This document shows, one piece after another, positions 24,001 through 34,569 of a stretch of DNA of 64,000 nt. Numbering within the stretch: the stretch's first letter is position 1; each line of letters begins with the position of its first letter. This stretch comes from Takakia lepidozioides. Lineage: Eukaryota > Streptophyta > Takakiopsida > Takakiales > Takakiaceae. A model generated the notes under the pieces. That model was not told the DNA's origin, ran no database searches, and saw nothing but the letters and a program-made list of their open reading frames with translations. Location: contig CM060734.1 in assembly GCA_030704615.1 (NCBI GenBank), forward strand, positions 21,576,001 to 21,640,000, given 5' to 3'. A program made the translations under genes and the position numbers.

Positions 24001-24288
24001 ACACTAGATATCTCTTCTCTAAAATAACCATAACCCTTATACCATATAACAGGGTAATTATACATTCGCATTGCTTATTCCTGGACTATTGTTTTTGTAA
24101 ATACGTCAGTGAGTTAGTACTAACTGTTGGTTACAAATTACAAACGCAAAACACATAGAAAAATTATAATCCACACTAGCAGCACCCTCGGGGCTAGGCG
24201 GCGCCTTCGGGACTTAACCTAGCTCTGTCTAACACGAACCCTAAATTTAAGTATGCAACTGTTAATGGGGTGCATTAATGGTTGACAC
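21029..24288. other. 3.26-kb insertion inside the palindromic array
   Basis: The array repeat is broken after TTTGAGCT at 21028 and resumes with AGGTAAGTGTGCATTGAACC near 24289, so this stretch was inserted or captured. It contains an F-box/kelch-like gene fragment (21154-21826). Next comes a leader-like segment with TATAAATC near 22300 and CT-rich sequence (22335-22390). AT-rich sequence with no gene seen runs from about 22900 to 24170. I find no convincing terminal repeats, so how it entered is unclear. Confidence 0.6.
21154..21826 (+). pseudogene. F-box/kelch-repeat gene fragment
   Basis: An ATG at 21154 opens a short frame with the F-box-like start LIPGLTDHVCVAQVPRSYY, resembling the LIPGLPDD...L.RVPR start of plant SKIP11-type F-box/kelch proteins. 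That frame ends after about 37 codons. A second frame from 21296 shows kelch-like signatures: WWAFDSVSTRWRWLPDCP, then GTPILVCG, then MVWRYDLEINEQ, and AGKYAYLAGGSH. Such proteins act as substrate adaptors of SCF ubiquitin ligases. Here the reading frame is broken, only one to two kelch repeats remain, and the fragment lies inside an intron array of a transposon. It looks like captured or trapped host gene sequence. Confidence 0.65.
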
Positions 24289-24750
24289 CAGGTAAGTGTG
24301 CATTGAACCTCAAAGACATGCCCTATGTGACCGATTTTCAAATGAAAAAAACAATGACAAGGTGGGCTCAAACAGTGTGCGTTGACGCACACTGCTGGAG
24401 CTGCCAGAAAATTGTTGATTGAACCTCATAGAGACACCCTGTCTAGACGATTTTATTGTGAAAAAAACAATGAGAAGGGGGGCTTGAACAGTGTGCGTTG
24501 GCGCACACTGTTTGAGCTTCGAAATAGGGGTGGATTGAACCGGACAGAGAGGCCCCTGTGTGCACCATTTCCACACCAAAAAACAAGGCATAAGGGGGGC
24601 TCAAACAGTGTGCGTCAACGCACACTGTTTGAGCTTCCAATTCGGGGTGGATTCAACCTGCTAGAGATGTTGTGTGTAGGTTATTTTCATATCAAAATAC
24701 AAGCACAACTGGGGTTCACATCACCAATGAAGCACAAAGTGGGTCTCAAA
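24289..24750. repeat. palindromic array in intron 1 of copy A (end block)
   Basis: Three further clear units of the CAAACAGTGTGCG palindrome (centres near 24384, 24500 and 24615) plus a decayed one (TCTCAAACATTGTACC, 24744-24759). The decayed unit runs directly into the exon 1 splice donor of the methyltransferase-like gene, so the array fills the intron to its very edge. Confidence 0.85.
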
Positions 24751-25157
24751 CATTGTACCTTTTTTTTTGCTGCTCCAGAAGACTCCCCAATCACCGGGGA
24801 CCCTTTGCGCTTCGGACTGCTCTCTACACCGAGCATGTTCTGGAGCATCTCCCCCATCCTCTTTTCCACTATCTGGTTCTTCGTGAGGCCAGCATCAACA
24901 TCATCTTCGGCGTCCGTCTCTCCCTCGGATGCAGTCTCATCCTCACCTGTTCTTGGAAGTATGGCGGGCTGCTGTTCTTCTCCAGATTCCTGCTCTTCCA
25001 TCGCAAGACTTTCCTCTTTGCCCTCTTTTTCCTCTTTTTTCTCTTCGTCTACTCTTTCCATCCTCATTCTATATCTGGCTCTATTCCTGTCCCTAGTGCT
25101 CGTGAAGTATAATGACTTCCTTCTCTTCCTCCTCCGGTGGAAACAAGGGCTCCCCAC

Positions 25158-26032
25158 GCTACCTCTAGAGCTCTCCAGTTTGACGTTTGCAACAAGGGTT
25201 GCTATGGCATGTAACCAAAATAAAAATTGGACATTGTTAACCGTATTTGGATGCGGGTGTCATCATTGTGTGCGAACAGAATTCATCCATTTCGGCGTCT
25301 TTGTATTATCCAAGAAATAAAGTGGTAGAAAAAAAGTAGATCCGTTGCATGTACTTGTGATATATGTCAGATGTACTTCGCCGCCTGCCAATACATGGCA
25401 GCCTTCTTGCATTCTTTCAAATTCGCAAGTGCCGTAGAAATCTAATGCTAGTTCAATTTCGAGCAATACTTGCAGATTCGCAATAATTGTTATGCTTCAC
25501 ATATGCATCCACGTGTGTTGTACTGCCTACCCTACAGTTTGCATTTCGCCGTCACCGTCGCAATGGGGTCATTAGGTATAAAGGGTTGTGTCGGCAATGG
25601 TCATGTGTTGCACACATTCGTGCGAGGTGTCTCCCGGAGTGTCAGTGTTTGTGCTGTGCTCTTCTGTTACAACACAACCTCATTAGATTCGGGGTCTTCC
25701 TGTTTACTGCTCTCCAGGGTTGTTGCCATCTTTCCATAATGGATGGTTTCATGTCATGTTCAGGGTTTGTTTTTCATCCAAATACAGCACGGCTTCTTGT
25801 GGCTTCTTGTCTTAGAAAACAGTTTTTTCTGGTTGGTGTCTTTCAGTGTGGCTGTCTGCGAAGTTCGGTGCATGTCATTCCTACATCTTTTGCATGCATC
25901 GCCCGTAGTCTTTGGGTCAGTGCTACCCTTATTGACCTCAGTTTGTTTGGGGTGGATCCCCTTTCGAGAATTACGGGCTATCGGTTTGCGGATTCCGTTG
26001 TGAATCGCAACTCTCGGTCAGTGTAGGAAAAC
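25158..26032. promoter_or_regulatory. divergent intergenic region of element A
   Basis: About 870 bp separating the divergent methyltransferase-like gene (minus) and transposase gene (plus). It should hold both promoters by position. I see no unambiguous TATA box or repeat, and the ORFs that cross it lack any domain. The start of the minus-strand gene is uncertain because exon 1 opens with GTG rather than ATG. Confidence 0.4.
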
Positions 26033-29000
26033 ATGTCCAGGGAGCGAGATAGATTTGCTCGATTTCATTCCAATGCAGGTAGTCTTCCACTGACTGCCAC
26101 TCCAGATGACGATGGGTTTGCAGTTGTTCATGAGGATGAGTTGGTTACAGTGTTCCCGCTAAAATTGGGTTCTCTGCTTGTTCAAAAAGAGGTGTATGAC
26201 GAGGATGAGAATTTGGATTCTGGACATTTGGAGAAACCATTGGTTGGCGAGTGTGGAAGGAAGTGGAGAGTCATTCCAGGCACATACCGGGTCCTTGGAA
26301 AAGAGAGAAGACAATCAACATGATTAGTAGTTACCCCTGGCACTGCAGCATCGGTCGTGCAGCAGAAGGGCACAGTTCATGTGAAACAGGATGTGAGCAC
26401 ATCCACTACATTCGTGACTCTTTCAAACTCGTCTTCGGAGGATGTTTCTGAGATTCCTCCGCCAGTGCAGACTCCATTCTTGGATGATGACGAATTGCAG
26501 GAGATAACGAGTGTCATTCCAAAATTGAAAGCCCTCGCAGGGGTGCCTGGGTGCAAGAGCGAGCTGCGTTTTGTTGATTGGGAGTCCCTTCGTGTGTAGC
26601 GGGCTCAATACGTGCCAGCAGAGTTTGATGGGGACATCTTGTTTGAGCTCAACCCTCCCACGTCTTCAAGTGGACTAGCTGGGCTTCTGCAGGGCATGGA
26701 CAAGAAACATGATGGACACCCTTGGTGCAGGACAAAAACGTCGAACATCCACAACGACATTGGATTGAAATTTCGAAGGTTTGCATTGGGCATTGCAAGT
26801 GCGTGAATATTTCTTGCCCTCGCCTGAGAAACAGTGCTAAACCAAACGAAAGTGAGTGGGAAGGTGTGCCCCTAAATCCTTTCACCCCAGGGCTTGCCCC
26901 TCCCAAGACCAATATTTTTGTGTGCAGGTTCTGCAAACTTTCCTCATCCTGTGTTTCTGTGTGCCACGCTCGTATGTACTAGGTGGCACATCGATGCAAG
27001 ACAATGACTCGTGCCTGCATTAATATGGGTACACACGAGTATCATGTGTCCAAAGAAAGTTGTAGGGATAGCGTGGACATCGCTAGAAATCTGCTGAAGC
27101 AGGAGTTCCACAATGCCCCTTGTGCAACACCTTATGCTATAGCGCTTGCAGCTAGCAAGACATTCCTGAAAAAACACATACTGGGTAAAGGGGATGCAAC
27201 ACAACCAATGCTGGATGCAGATTCGCTTGATGCAGTGATGGACCATTTCTCCGTGTTGAGCTCTCCCAATATTCGAAACCAGGAGAATGCACTCAGAATG
27301 GGCACATGCACTGCTGGATTCATGGACAACATTATGGACCTCAAACAGAGGAGTCGCTATGAATTCATTCAAAATAGTATCTTCCCTGGCCAGGGCTCGT
27401 CCAAGGTGTATTTGTTCAATATGTCCACAGTGGGCGAAGGCAGTGGTATGAGCATTGTCCGCCGAATGCAACCTGGAGGAGATTTGGCAAAATGTTGGTT
27501 AATGTTTGATCACTGCAAATGGGTGAAGGGCTGGACAACCATGGCGTGCCATGTGTACGATCCAACGTACCAACGTGTGCTTTCCATAGTAATTTGTGAT
27601 ATGCAGTCGGAGGACACTGAATCCCAGATGCTCATGTGGAATTCGCTTCTGGCCGTCATGCAGCACAATGGAATACAAAACACAATTTTTGCGGGCTTCA
27701 TGGCTGATAGTGCACAGGAAAATTTTAATGCAGTGCGGTGCATGTTTGGTTCGGGGGATCCTAAGGTCCCAATGGAAAATAAGGAGCGCACATGACTCTT
27801 CCATTGGAGTCAATCTCTGGCACGTCATACAAAGCGCTGCATTTGCCCTAACCTTTAGTTGGAGCACAGAAGGCTCTGCCTCAAGTACAAAAATGCCACC
27901 TCAATGGGAGAAGCTGAGAGCACTTACCAAGCAATCCGGGCTTGGTGGTTCTCCTCTGGTGCTGCTACTAGTATCCACGTGAAGGAGTTGGAGGACTGGT
28001 TGGTTTTCTGGCACTTCAGGTACAGACAGTGGGGAGCTTTCATGACGACGATAAGCCTCTTCAATCCCAGAAACACAAATTTCACTTTGCATCGTGCCTG
28101 TTCATTTGGGGTTGTTGGATTGTCACTTGCAGAACCTCTTCCATTTCCTTTCGTTCCTCACATTTCCATGCAATGCCTCCTACAGGACATGTCCTTAGAG
28201 GACTTGGCCGACATGTCATCCTGTAATTTGGCGGAGACTGTTCACAACGCCTGGATGCAGCAGTCTACCAAAGCAGGACGTGACTTGTATGTGGCCACTG
28301 CTGATGACATGGTGCGGGCACTTACACAACAAACCAGGTACCGCAATTTTCTGATGGGACGGGGTGGAGGCAAGGGCCCTGATACGAATTTGTTGATGCT
28401 AAGGGCTGTGAGTAGGTCTGGAGACCCATCGAAGATGACCAGAGCTCTGAACAGGTGCACTGAAGGCTCCCCTTTGCAATCCAGGCTCCCCCATTTGGAA
28501 GGCGAGAAAAGATTTGGATCATGCAAAAGGAAATTGAACACTGCTCCAGGGTCGGATGGAGATTCCCATCGGCCGGACAGGGTCATTTTCTCTGTACCAA
28601 AGGTGTCTCCAGTGCAGACTAAGTCGTGTGCCCGTCCCTTCCCAGGTGGGTCCTCCTCCAGTGGAGTAGGTGCAGATCATGCAAGCACAGCAGCAGGAAT
28701 CCCATTGGAGGAGGTGGTGGCCATGGTGCATGAATCTGATTGCATTGATAGTGAGTGGCATATAGAACGCATCCCACCAGGATCTAGAGTGGCTTGCATG
28801 GCAATTCGGACCCCCTCTTTCAAGAAATGCAAATCAAAAATATGCAAAGGCTTCAGGGGGACTCCAGCTCCAACATTCACAGGGTTGTTCCGACCTTATC
28901 ATAGTGGGGAGTCAAAGGACCACAAGTTCTGGTTCTGCCCAGACGATATGGCACGATGCGTCAAGGGAACAGTTCATCCTTCGGTGATAATGAAGCCCCC

Positions 29001-30214
29001 TCCCCCCGCAATTTGGCCTGTGAAACTTGGGACGTCGTTGTCATCAACCGAGATAAGCATGTTGGAGGAGGGAGGGTTCTGTCTTGCACGGTCCCGGGTG
29101 GTGCCCTCATGCACTGTCGGCACAGATGTGCCACATGCTCCGGCAATGCCTCCACCCGGTGCCGACTCCCACCCAACAAAAAGAGATGGAAAAATAGTAC
29201 GTCGTGTCGCTTCGGGTGCAGATCACGAATGCAAGATGGAATAGGCTAGAATTTTGCAGGCTCGGGTGACTCGTATCACCGAAGGCCCTGCCCCGGGGTA
29301 TGGACGGATTTACACAGTGATGTCTATTGGCTGAGTTCTTCATGGCAAAGAATATCAGGTTACCGTGGGGAATTTCCCTACGTGCACTTGTCCGGATTTT
29401 GTAACGATGTGTCAAGTTATTTTACCACTAGTGTGAAGTTAGCTAGGAAATAGCTAGCTTTTATATATTGACATTTGGGATTGACCCAAGTGTCAATCCA
29501 GGGGCCAAATACATGTTTGGGCACCTGGCGTTGTTATCTTCACGGCAGATCGCGGTGGGCTCATCTTTCTCGAGTTGAGCCTCACTGCGCCTAGCTATGG
29601 TGCCGTAGTGTGGATTCCCCATGGCGTGGGGTGCACTTGGCTTGACTTGTATTTGAGTGATGAGGTTATATATGCATGAGTTTATGCTTCAGATTTGTGA
29701 GCTCGTGCTTGTATTTTTATTTATTTTTATCACTCGAGAAAGATGAGCTCGTATCTGTGAGTGCCAGATACGAGTTAGTTGTAGCACTTGTGGTTTTTGC
29801 TTGAGAATGAGAGAAACCAGGTTGTTATGCAAGGAGCACCGTGGAGCTCTTGGTTGTTAGAAGCGGAGGCGATGTGGGTTACGAGGTGGTAGACCTTGGC
29901 ATTCGATCTTCAGCTTCAGAGATGAAAGCACCATACTGCAGGATTGCAAGACCAAGCGAAAGGGCTGATTTGGCTTGGGGCAAATCAGTGCACTTTGTGG
30001 AGTATGTTGAGATTGGGTTTTAATCTCAAGCTTCAGCATTGAGAGCGCTCTTGTCATGGCAAGAGCAGGGCTGGAACAGGAGCTAAGAGGTGCGGCAAGG
30101 CCATTGAATGTGCACCTAGGGTTTCAGAACTTGGAAGAAGAGCTCTTGCACCACAAGAGAAGTGTCTTGTGGCTGGAAATGTAAGCCTTAGGGTTTCAAG
30201 AGCTTGGCAAAGGG

Positions 30215-30830
30215 TGTGGCGGGCTGTGACAGGCTGTGCCATGTGGCCTGTGGGGCTGTGAGGGGCTGTGAGGGGCTGTGGCAGGTTGTGACAGGCTGTG
30301 GCCTGTGGCCTGTGGGGCTGTGACGGGCTATGAGGGGTTGTGACAGGCTGTGCCCTGTGGCCTGTGGGCTGTGACGGGCTGTGAGGGGCTGTGACCCCTG
30401 TTACCTGTGTAGGGCTATGACAGGCTGTGCCATGTGGCCTGTGGGGCTGTGACAGGATGTGGCGGGCTGGGATAGGCTGTGCCCTGTGGCCAGTGGGGCT
30501 GTGACGGGCTGTGAGGGGCTGTGACAGGCTGTGGCATTTGGGGCTGTGACCTTTGTAGGGCTGTGACATGGTGTGCCTGTGGCCTTTGGGGTTGTGATGG
30601 GCTGTGACAGGCTGTGACCTGTGGCCGTGGGGGCTGTGACGGGCTGTGACAGGTTGCGGCCTGTGGGGCTGTGACCCTCTAACCTGTGTAGGGTTGTGAT
30701 AGGTTGTGGCCTGTGTGGGGCTGTGACGGCTGTGACCAGTGAGCTGTGTGGGCCTGTGCTGGTCTGTGGTGGCCTGTGTTGACCTGTGGACGGCCTGTGC
30801 TGACTCGTGGAGGCATTGGTGGACTGCCTA
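30215..30830 (+). repeat. GGGCTGTGA-type short tandem repeat
   Basis: Low-complexity array of 10-20-bp units such as GGGGCTGTGACGGGCTGTGA and GTGGCCTGTG in the leader of retroelement 3. The minus-strand reading frames across it, with repeated HSPTGH and CHSPSQP, are artefacts of the repeat. Confidence 0.85.
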
Positions 30831-31473
30831 AGGACTGGCATGTGGTCTTGAAGGCCGAATTTTGAAGCTCGTGGAGGGCGGTTTGAGGAGTATCTTCATG
30901 ATATTCCCATGGTCATGCAAGTGAGGGAAGAGAGGAGATGAAGAGTGTTGGGATGAGGGCATGCTGGGGTTAGGCATTGCTTTAGCTTCTCTTCCTCGTA
31001 GTTTCCACCCTCTCATTAGGCCAAGACCTTTCCGTAGGTGGAGGCAAGAGTCAGTCCGGGTTTGGGCTGGGGTGTCCTTGCAGGAGCAACACCGTGGAGG
31101 TGTTTTTGGTGTGGGGGAGTTGTCGTTCTAATTTCTTGTGTTTGGATCCCCTCCATACCTGCATGCTTGACTGTGCGCCATGCTAGTTTTGTGTGGGCGC
31201 TTGTTTTTATAGGTGATTGGTCCGGATTTGATCACCGGCCAGTCCTAGAGCATGCTGTCGATGGTGAGGCTGGGATGATGACCAGCCAGACCATCATTGT
31301 TTCTCCTGTGGTGAGGTTGGAGGTGATGACTAGCCAACCATAGGAGTGCTTGCGGTGGATGCAGGTACAGGTGTAGGCTATGTTAGGAACTTAGTATTCC
31401 AAACCATAAGCCGCAATAGGTTCTCTACCCGGTTACCTTGTGGAGAGGGAGTTAGGGACATGTTCATGACCGG

Positions 31474-32847
31474 TTGAGTGTCAACACGGAGGTGCCACTA
31501 GTTGCTGGGGACAGTGCCGGTTTGAGCACTAGTGATACTAGTTGGTACACGAGACGAGGTGTGTGGTTTAGGCCACCTTCACCTCCTGTGTCTTCTACGG
31601 AAGTTTCTGATTCGGATTGTGAATCGGAAGGACTCATACCGGCTGTGCAAGTTGTTTCCTTGCCATTGTTGTGGGACACAATGGAGGAGATATATGGAGC
31701 TACCAAGGGGCCACGAAGGTACTCTGGGGCGGTGGGCACCATCGAGTTGGATGATTTTATCCAAGAGTTTGATAGTTGGTGTGATTTGCAGCAAATGCGC
31801 AATCCACAACTATTTACCCCTTTCATGGCATGGAAGGGGCTGTTTCAGCACCTTGAGGGGCCGCCTATGGATGATTACCATGAGTTCAGGCGGGGGCATG
31901 AGGTTGAGATCGAGGAGTGAAGGATGTATTGGTCACCCGACTATGTCTCCATCACTAGGGGCACTAGAGTCACGAGGGCAGTGGCTACACCTGCCGCTGC
32001 ACCGGCAGCTTCAGCAAGCAACAGAGGGACTAGTAGGACTGGTGGTACCGTAGCTACGACGTCCACCCAAGCCACTACCGCACCAGCACCAGTACCCGTG
32101 CCTGCCTTCAACCCTATTGTGGAATTCTTCGAAGAGTTGAGAGGGAACTACCAAGGGGTGAGGACAGAGAAGTTGCGGAGCTTGCAAGAGTTCCAACGGA
32201 AGCTTACTTAGAGCTTGAGGGAGGCTTTCACTCGTATGAGGTGCTTGATAAATGTAACCCAAGGGGTTACGGAAGCTCAGGCAGTCCAATTCTGGTATGG
32301 GATATTGGACAAGGAGCTGAGGAGAAGGGTGTGGGATGCAACTCTCCTACAAGCGGCCCAACCCACCTTAGCAAATGTGTTTTTGCTGGCAGAGCGGATA
32401 GAGCTCAACATGGTGGAGGAACGAGTGGTCATGGTGGGAGTTGCTAAGGAGTCACCACGGGGTAGTGGTGCTCCTAGCCAACCACTACCTCAACGTGCTC
32501 AAGGCAACAAGGGGGCTCAGGTGAAGCTCAGGGAAGGGCAGAGAGGACCTCAGATGCATGGGTCTCTCCCTTCATTTGTAGGCCAACAACGGGCGGATGT
32601 GGTGTATTGGTCATGTAGAGGACCCCATGTCAAGAAGGATTGTCCAGAGGGAGGCAAAGGGTCGGCACATGCACAGCCTGCACAGTTGCAGTGTGGGCAT
32701 TGTGGCAAGCACGGGCATGGAGAGGCCCAGTGTTATGGTTTGCATCCCGAGTTGCGCCCAGGCCAGTTCCAAGGGAACAATGGTGGCCGGTTAGTCTATA
32801 TGAGTCAAATGACAAATGATTTTGCCACTTCAAATCCATACCTATGA
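31474..32847 (+). pseudogene. gag of retroelement 3
   Basis: Gag relative of the 10984 ORF, sharing IELDDFIQEFDSW, LFQHLEGPPMDDYHEFRRG and FNPIVEFFEELRGNYQGV. TGA at 31918-31920 and TAG at 32209-32211 break the frame. The first knuckle has lost its first cysteine (YWSCRGPHVKKDC against CWTCGGPHVKRDC in element 1). The second knuckle CGHCGKHGHGEAQC is intact. Homology to element 1 stops near 32793 and the last ~18 codons are unrelated. It is non-functional. Confidence 0.8.
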
Positions 32848-33183
32848 TGTGGACCAAAATGGCCACCGTAAGTCCAAATTTCAATGGAATTCACCAATGG
32901 CACATAGGAGAACTTGAGTCCATTGTAATTCCATACACTGCGGTAATAGTCCACAATGACGGTGTTCAAAAGTCCATAACAGAGTCATTTCTTATCGGAT
33001 TCATGATTGGAGAGTTGCTATGGGTGCGTATTGAAGCTAGAAATCCAATGACATATATATTTGCTAGTTTTAATGAGTTAATTCAAATTCAATTTATGAC
33101 ACCATCAATTGCAGTAATCTAAAACTGTGCCGGTGTGGTTTGGACAGCGATGTAATTGTGTAGCGATATGTATGCGCACGACA
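32794..33183. other. unassigned 3' segment of retroelement 3
   Basis: About 390 bp between the end of gag homology and the downstream half of the split SWIM exon. It ends in CA at the inferred insertion border and so belongs to the inserted DNA. It has no clear similarity to the 5' LTR at 29410. I recognise no gene. Confidence 0.4.
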
Positions 33184-33376
33184 GATGCATGAGGGCGCTC
33201 TCGGCATGAGAGGGAAGTGGGTCCCCTGCAAGCATCAATATTACATATACCTTGTAATTATGTGCTGCGACGGTAAGAGAGACCAATTCATTCACCAAGC
33301 CACACTAGGCTACGAAGAAGTCATCACCCTTCTGCAACGGGACACCTCACGTAGGGCTCCGCCAAATTCTCTTTGA

Positions 33377-33689
33377 ACACATACGAGCCATGTCCGCTTC
33401 CCATGCTGGTTTCCAGGTTACCCTGTGAAGACTTTGCATTTAGGACAAACACATACATTTCGTTCACGGAACCAAGGCAAATGCACATGCCATTCATTGT
33501 AGGCGTCTCTCTGTGAATTGAAATAAAGTGTGTCAATCATTCTGAGCTCAAATCTGCCATATTTTCATATTCCTCTTTTTGTGCAGGCATTGCAGACATG
33601 GTGCATGGTGGCCCCCTTTGTTTTGTCCACGGTAATAGGCCCTCTTCCTGCAATCCTCGCCTATAGGACCTGTTTCTCCAACAGATTTG
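33377..33689. other. subterminal non-coding region, transposase side of A
   Basis: The region follows the stop of the split transposase. I see no coding sequence and no tandem repeat. It leads into the terminal GTGAGC-rich sequence. Confidence 0.4.
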
Positions 33690-33767
33690 TGCCGCTCACG
33701 CTTTGCAGCTACAACGTGAGCTCAACTCCCAGGCTCACGGGGCTGGGCTCACGCCGTAGCTACGCTG
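33690..33767 (-). repeat. terminal repeat region, transposase-side end of A
   Basis: Read inwards from the border, it begins CAGCGTAGCTACGGCGTGAG, then CC, then further GTGAGCC copies. Its first 22 nt match the transposase-side end of element B (38629-38650) at 18 positions but differ from the other ends before the shared GTGAGCC, so the two ends of this family are distinguishable. Confidence 0.8.
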
Positions 33768-33776
33768 TCAAGCAAT
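33768..33776. repeat. 9-bp target-site duplication, element A right
   Basis: TCAAGCAAT, identical to 14066-14074. The reading frame of the retroelement 2 polyprotein resumes immediately after it. Confidence 0.9.
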
Positions 33777-34240
33777 CAATCAGATTGCTCATATGACAGA
33801 GAACACAGACCTGAACAGCAAGGTGACAAGTTATAATGTGAAGCCTGAAGGGCGAGAAACAGTTATGGACTTTGATGATTCTATGCCAGTAATCCAATTG
33901 AGAATTGGAAGCACAGACTTGATTGATGTACTGATAGATGGAGGCTCGGGAGTGAATATTATGACAGACCAGTTAAGGCAGAAGCTTGGTCTAAGTAACA
34001 TGAAACCAACCCCATTCATAGTAAGAATGGCAGATCAAAGGAGTGTACAGCCATTAGGCTTGATAAGAGGAGTTAAGATACAGATTCACATATGATCTTT
34101 AAGATCACAGTGACTGTGTTGAAAATGGATGATGTCATGGAAGCTTACTCCTTATTGCTGGGTCGACCATGGCTGAAACAGGCCAGGGTATTCCATGACT
34201 GGAATTCCAAGTTACTGACTGCAAATCCTGCTCCATGAAA
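33777..34240 (+). pseudogene. retropepsin (protease) of retroelement 2
   Basis: Aspartic protease region of the gag-pol polyprotein. The active-site-type stretch LIDGGSGVNIM (near 33940) has the D-G-G-S-G form common in plant gypsy elements, with the expected MADQRSVQPLG strand downstream. The frame stops at a TGA (34093-34095). It resumes in another frame with YSLLLGRPWLKQARVFHDW, the usual C-terminal protease strand. A small frameshift near 34090 therefore inactivates it. Upstream, the frame is continuous with gag (13233-14074) once transposon A is discounted. Retropepsins act as homodimers to process the polyprotein. Confidence 0.8.
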
Positions 34241-34569
34241 GTCCATGACCAAAAAACAAAAAATTGATGATACTATCCAAAATATTTTTTCAGTGATAGA
34301 TAATGGTATACTGAACATATTTAGTAAAGAGTTCTACCCCAAATATTAAAGATATAATTAATAAAATATTTTAGTCTATTATTTAGAGAAATTATGAAAA
34401 ACTAAAAATTAGAGTTTACAAAAAAAATTCAATATGCCACCTAGCCATTGAAGATTATAGGTTTTTATACTTCTAGAAAAAAAAAAAAAAACACCCAAAA
34501 TCCAAAAAACAAGATGAGCGATGGACTTTTAAAAAAACGCCTATTTGTTTTTAACATTTCTATGAAGAA
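34241..34569. other. AT-rich linker between protease and RT
   Basis: About 330 bp, strongly AT-rich, with A-runs near 34480 and 34530 and no open frame. It may be a decayed linker or a small insertion, and no terminal repeats are visible. Confidence 0.5.

Larger units (their letters stand above)
14794..25157 (-). pseudogene. ParB-like/DNA methyltransferase-like gene, copy A
   Basis: Degraded copy of the gene at 43503-49441. Exons in transcription order: about 24759-25157, 18337-18932, 18059-18242, 17516-17956, 17178-17401, 16321-16984, 15897-16235, 15488-15772, 15182-15371 and 14794 to ~15009. All have GT/AG borders in the same places as copy B. Exon 1 is basic then acidic (RRRKRRKSLYF). Exon 2 holds the ParB-like motif VWDGNHRLLAW. 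Exon 7 holds the motif IV region LDILDG. Exons 8-9 hold motif I DLSMGTG, split by an intron, then HLFGIEGD. Exon 10 ends in GIFVDDIA. Two in-frame TAG codons interrupt exon 4 and a 1-bp deletion shifts exon 8, so it is inactive. Intron 1 is swollen to 5.8 kb by palindromic repeats and an insertion. Confidence 0.8.
29410..33183 (+). mobile_element. gypsy-like LTR retroelement 3, nested in the transposase
   Basis: It begins TGTCAAGTTATTTTACC and ends ACA, flanked by GATG at 29406-29409 and 33184-33187. It interrupts the SWIM zinc finger of transposase copy A, whose two halves align with copy B on either side. It carries an LTR/leader (29410-31470) and a broken gag (31474-32793), then about 390 bp unlike the other elements. 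No protease, RT or integrase is present, so it could only have moved with proteins supplied in trans, or it has been internally rearranged. It is related to retroelement 1, and its LTR matches the fragment at 51114-51474. Confidence 0.8.
26033..33376 (+). pseudogene. MULE-like SWIM transposase, copy A (interrupted)
   Basis: Homologue of 39337-42841. It starts MSRERDRFARFH and has the conserved block DDDGFAVVHE. A Cys/His-rich DNA-binding-type segment follows (HPWCRTKTSNIH, FVCRFCK). The catalytic-type core is LMFDHCKWVKGWTTMACHVY, then DMQSEDTESQ, then GFMADSAQENFNAVR, then LFHWSQSL. The SWIM motif CTCPDF is cut at 29409 by an LTR element, and its second half (PCKHQYY) resumes at 33185. Lesions include TGA 26321-26323, TAG 26597-26599, a frameshift near 26790, TAG 26980-26982, TGA 27793-27795, a frameshift near 27840, TAG 29242-29244 and TGA near 29332. 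The intron donor corresponding to copy B's GTGAGT reads ATAAGC here, near 28048. It cannot encode an active protein. Confidence 0.85.
14075..33767. mobile_element. MULE-like transposon A with ParB/methyltransferase gene
   Basis: A 19.7-kb insertion bounded by 9-bp duplications and by termini related to those of element B. It carries a ten-exon gene on the minus strand (14794-25157) and a transposase gene on the plus strand (26033-33376), divergent from a common intergenic region. It is in opposite orientation to element B. It is enlarged by a ~2.5-kb palindromic array in intron 1, a 3.26-kb insertion in that array (21029-24288) and a 3.77-kb LTR element (29410-33183). Many stops and frameshifts in both genes show that it is inactive. 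Removing it plus one duplication copy restores an open gag-protease frame in retroelement 2, which confirms the borders. Confidence 0.9.

Noticed and set aside
24382-25320. 312-codon plus-strand ORF
   Set aside because: It is antisense to exon 1 of the methyltransferase-like gene and to the palindromic array. Its serine/phenylalanine-rich sequence is a shadow of an acidic/basic coding exon.
30054-30841. Minus-strand ORFs rich in HSP/TGH
   Set aside because: They are translations of a GGGCTGTGA short tandem repeat with no domain.
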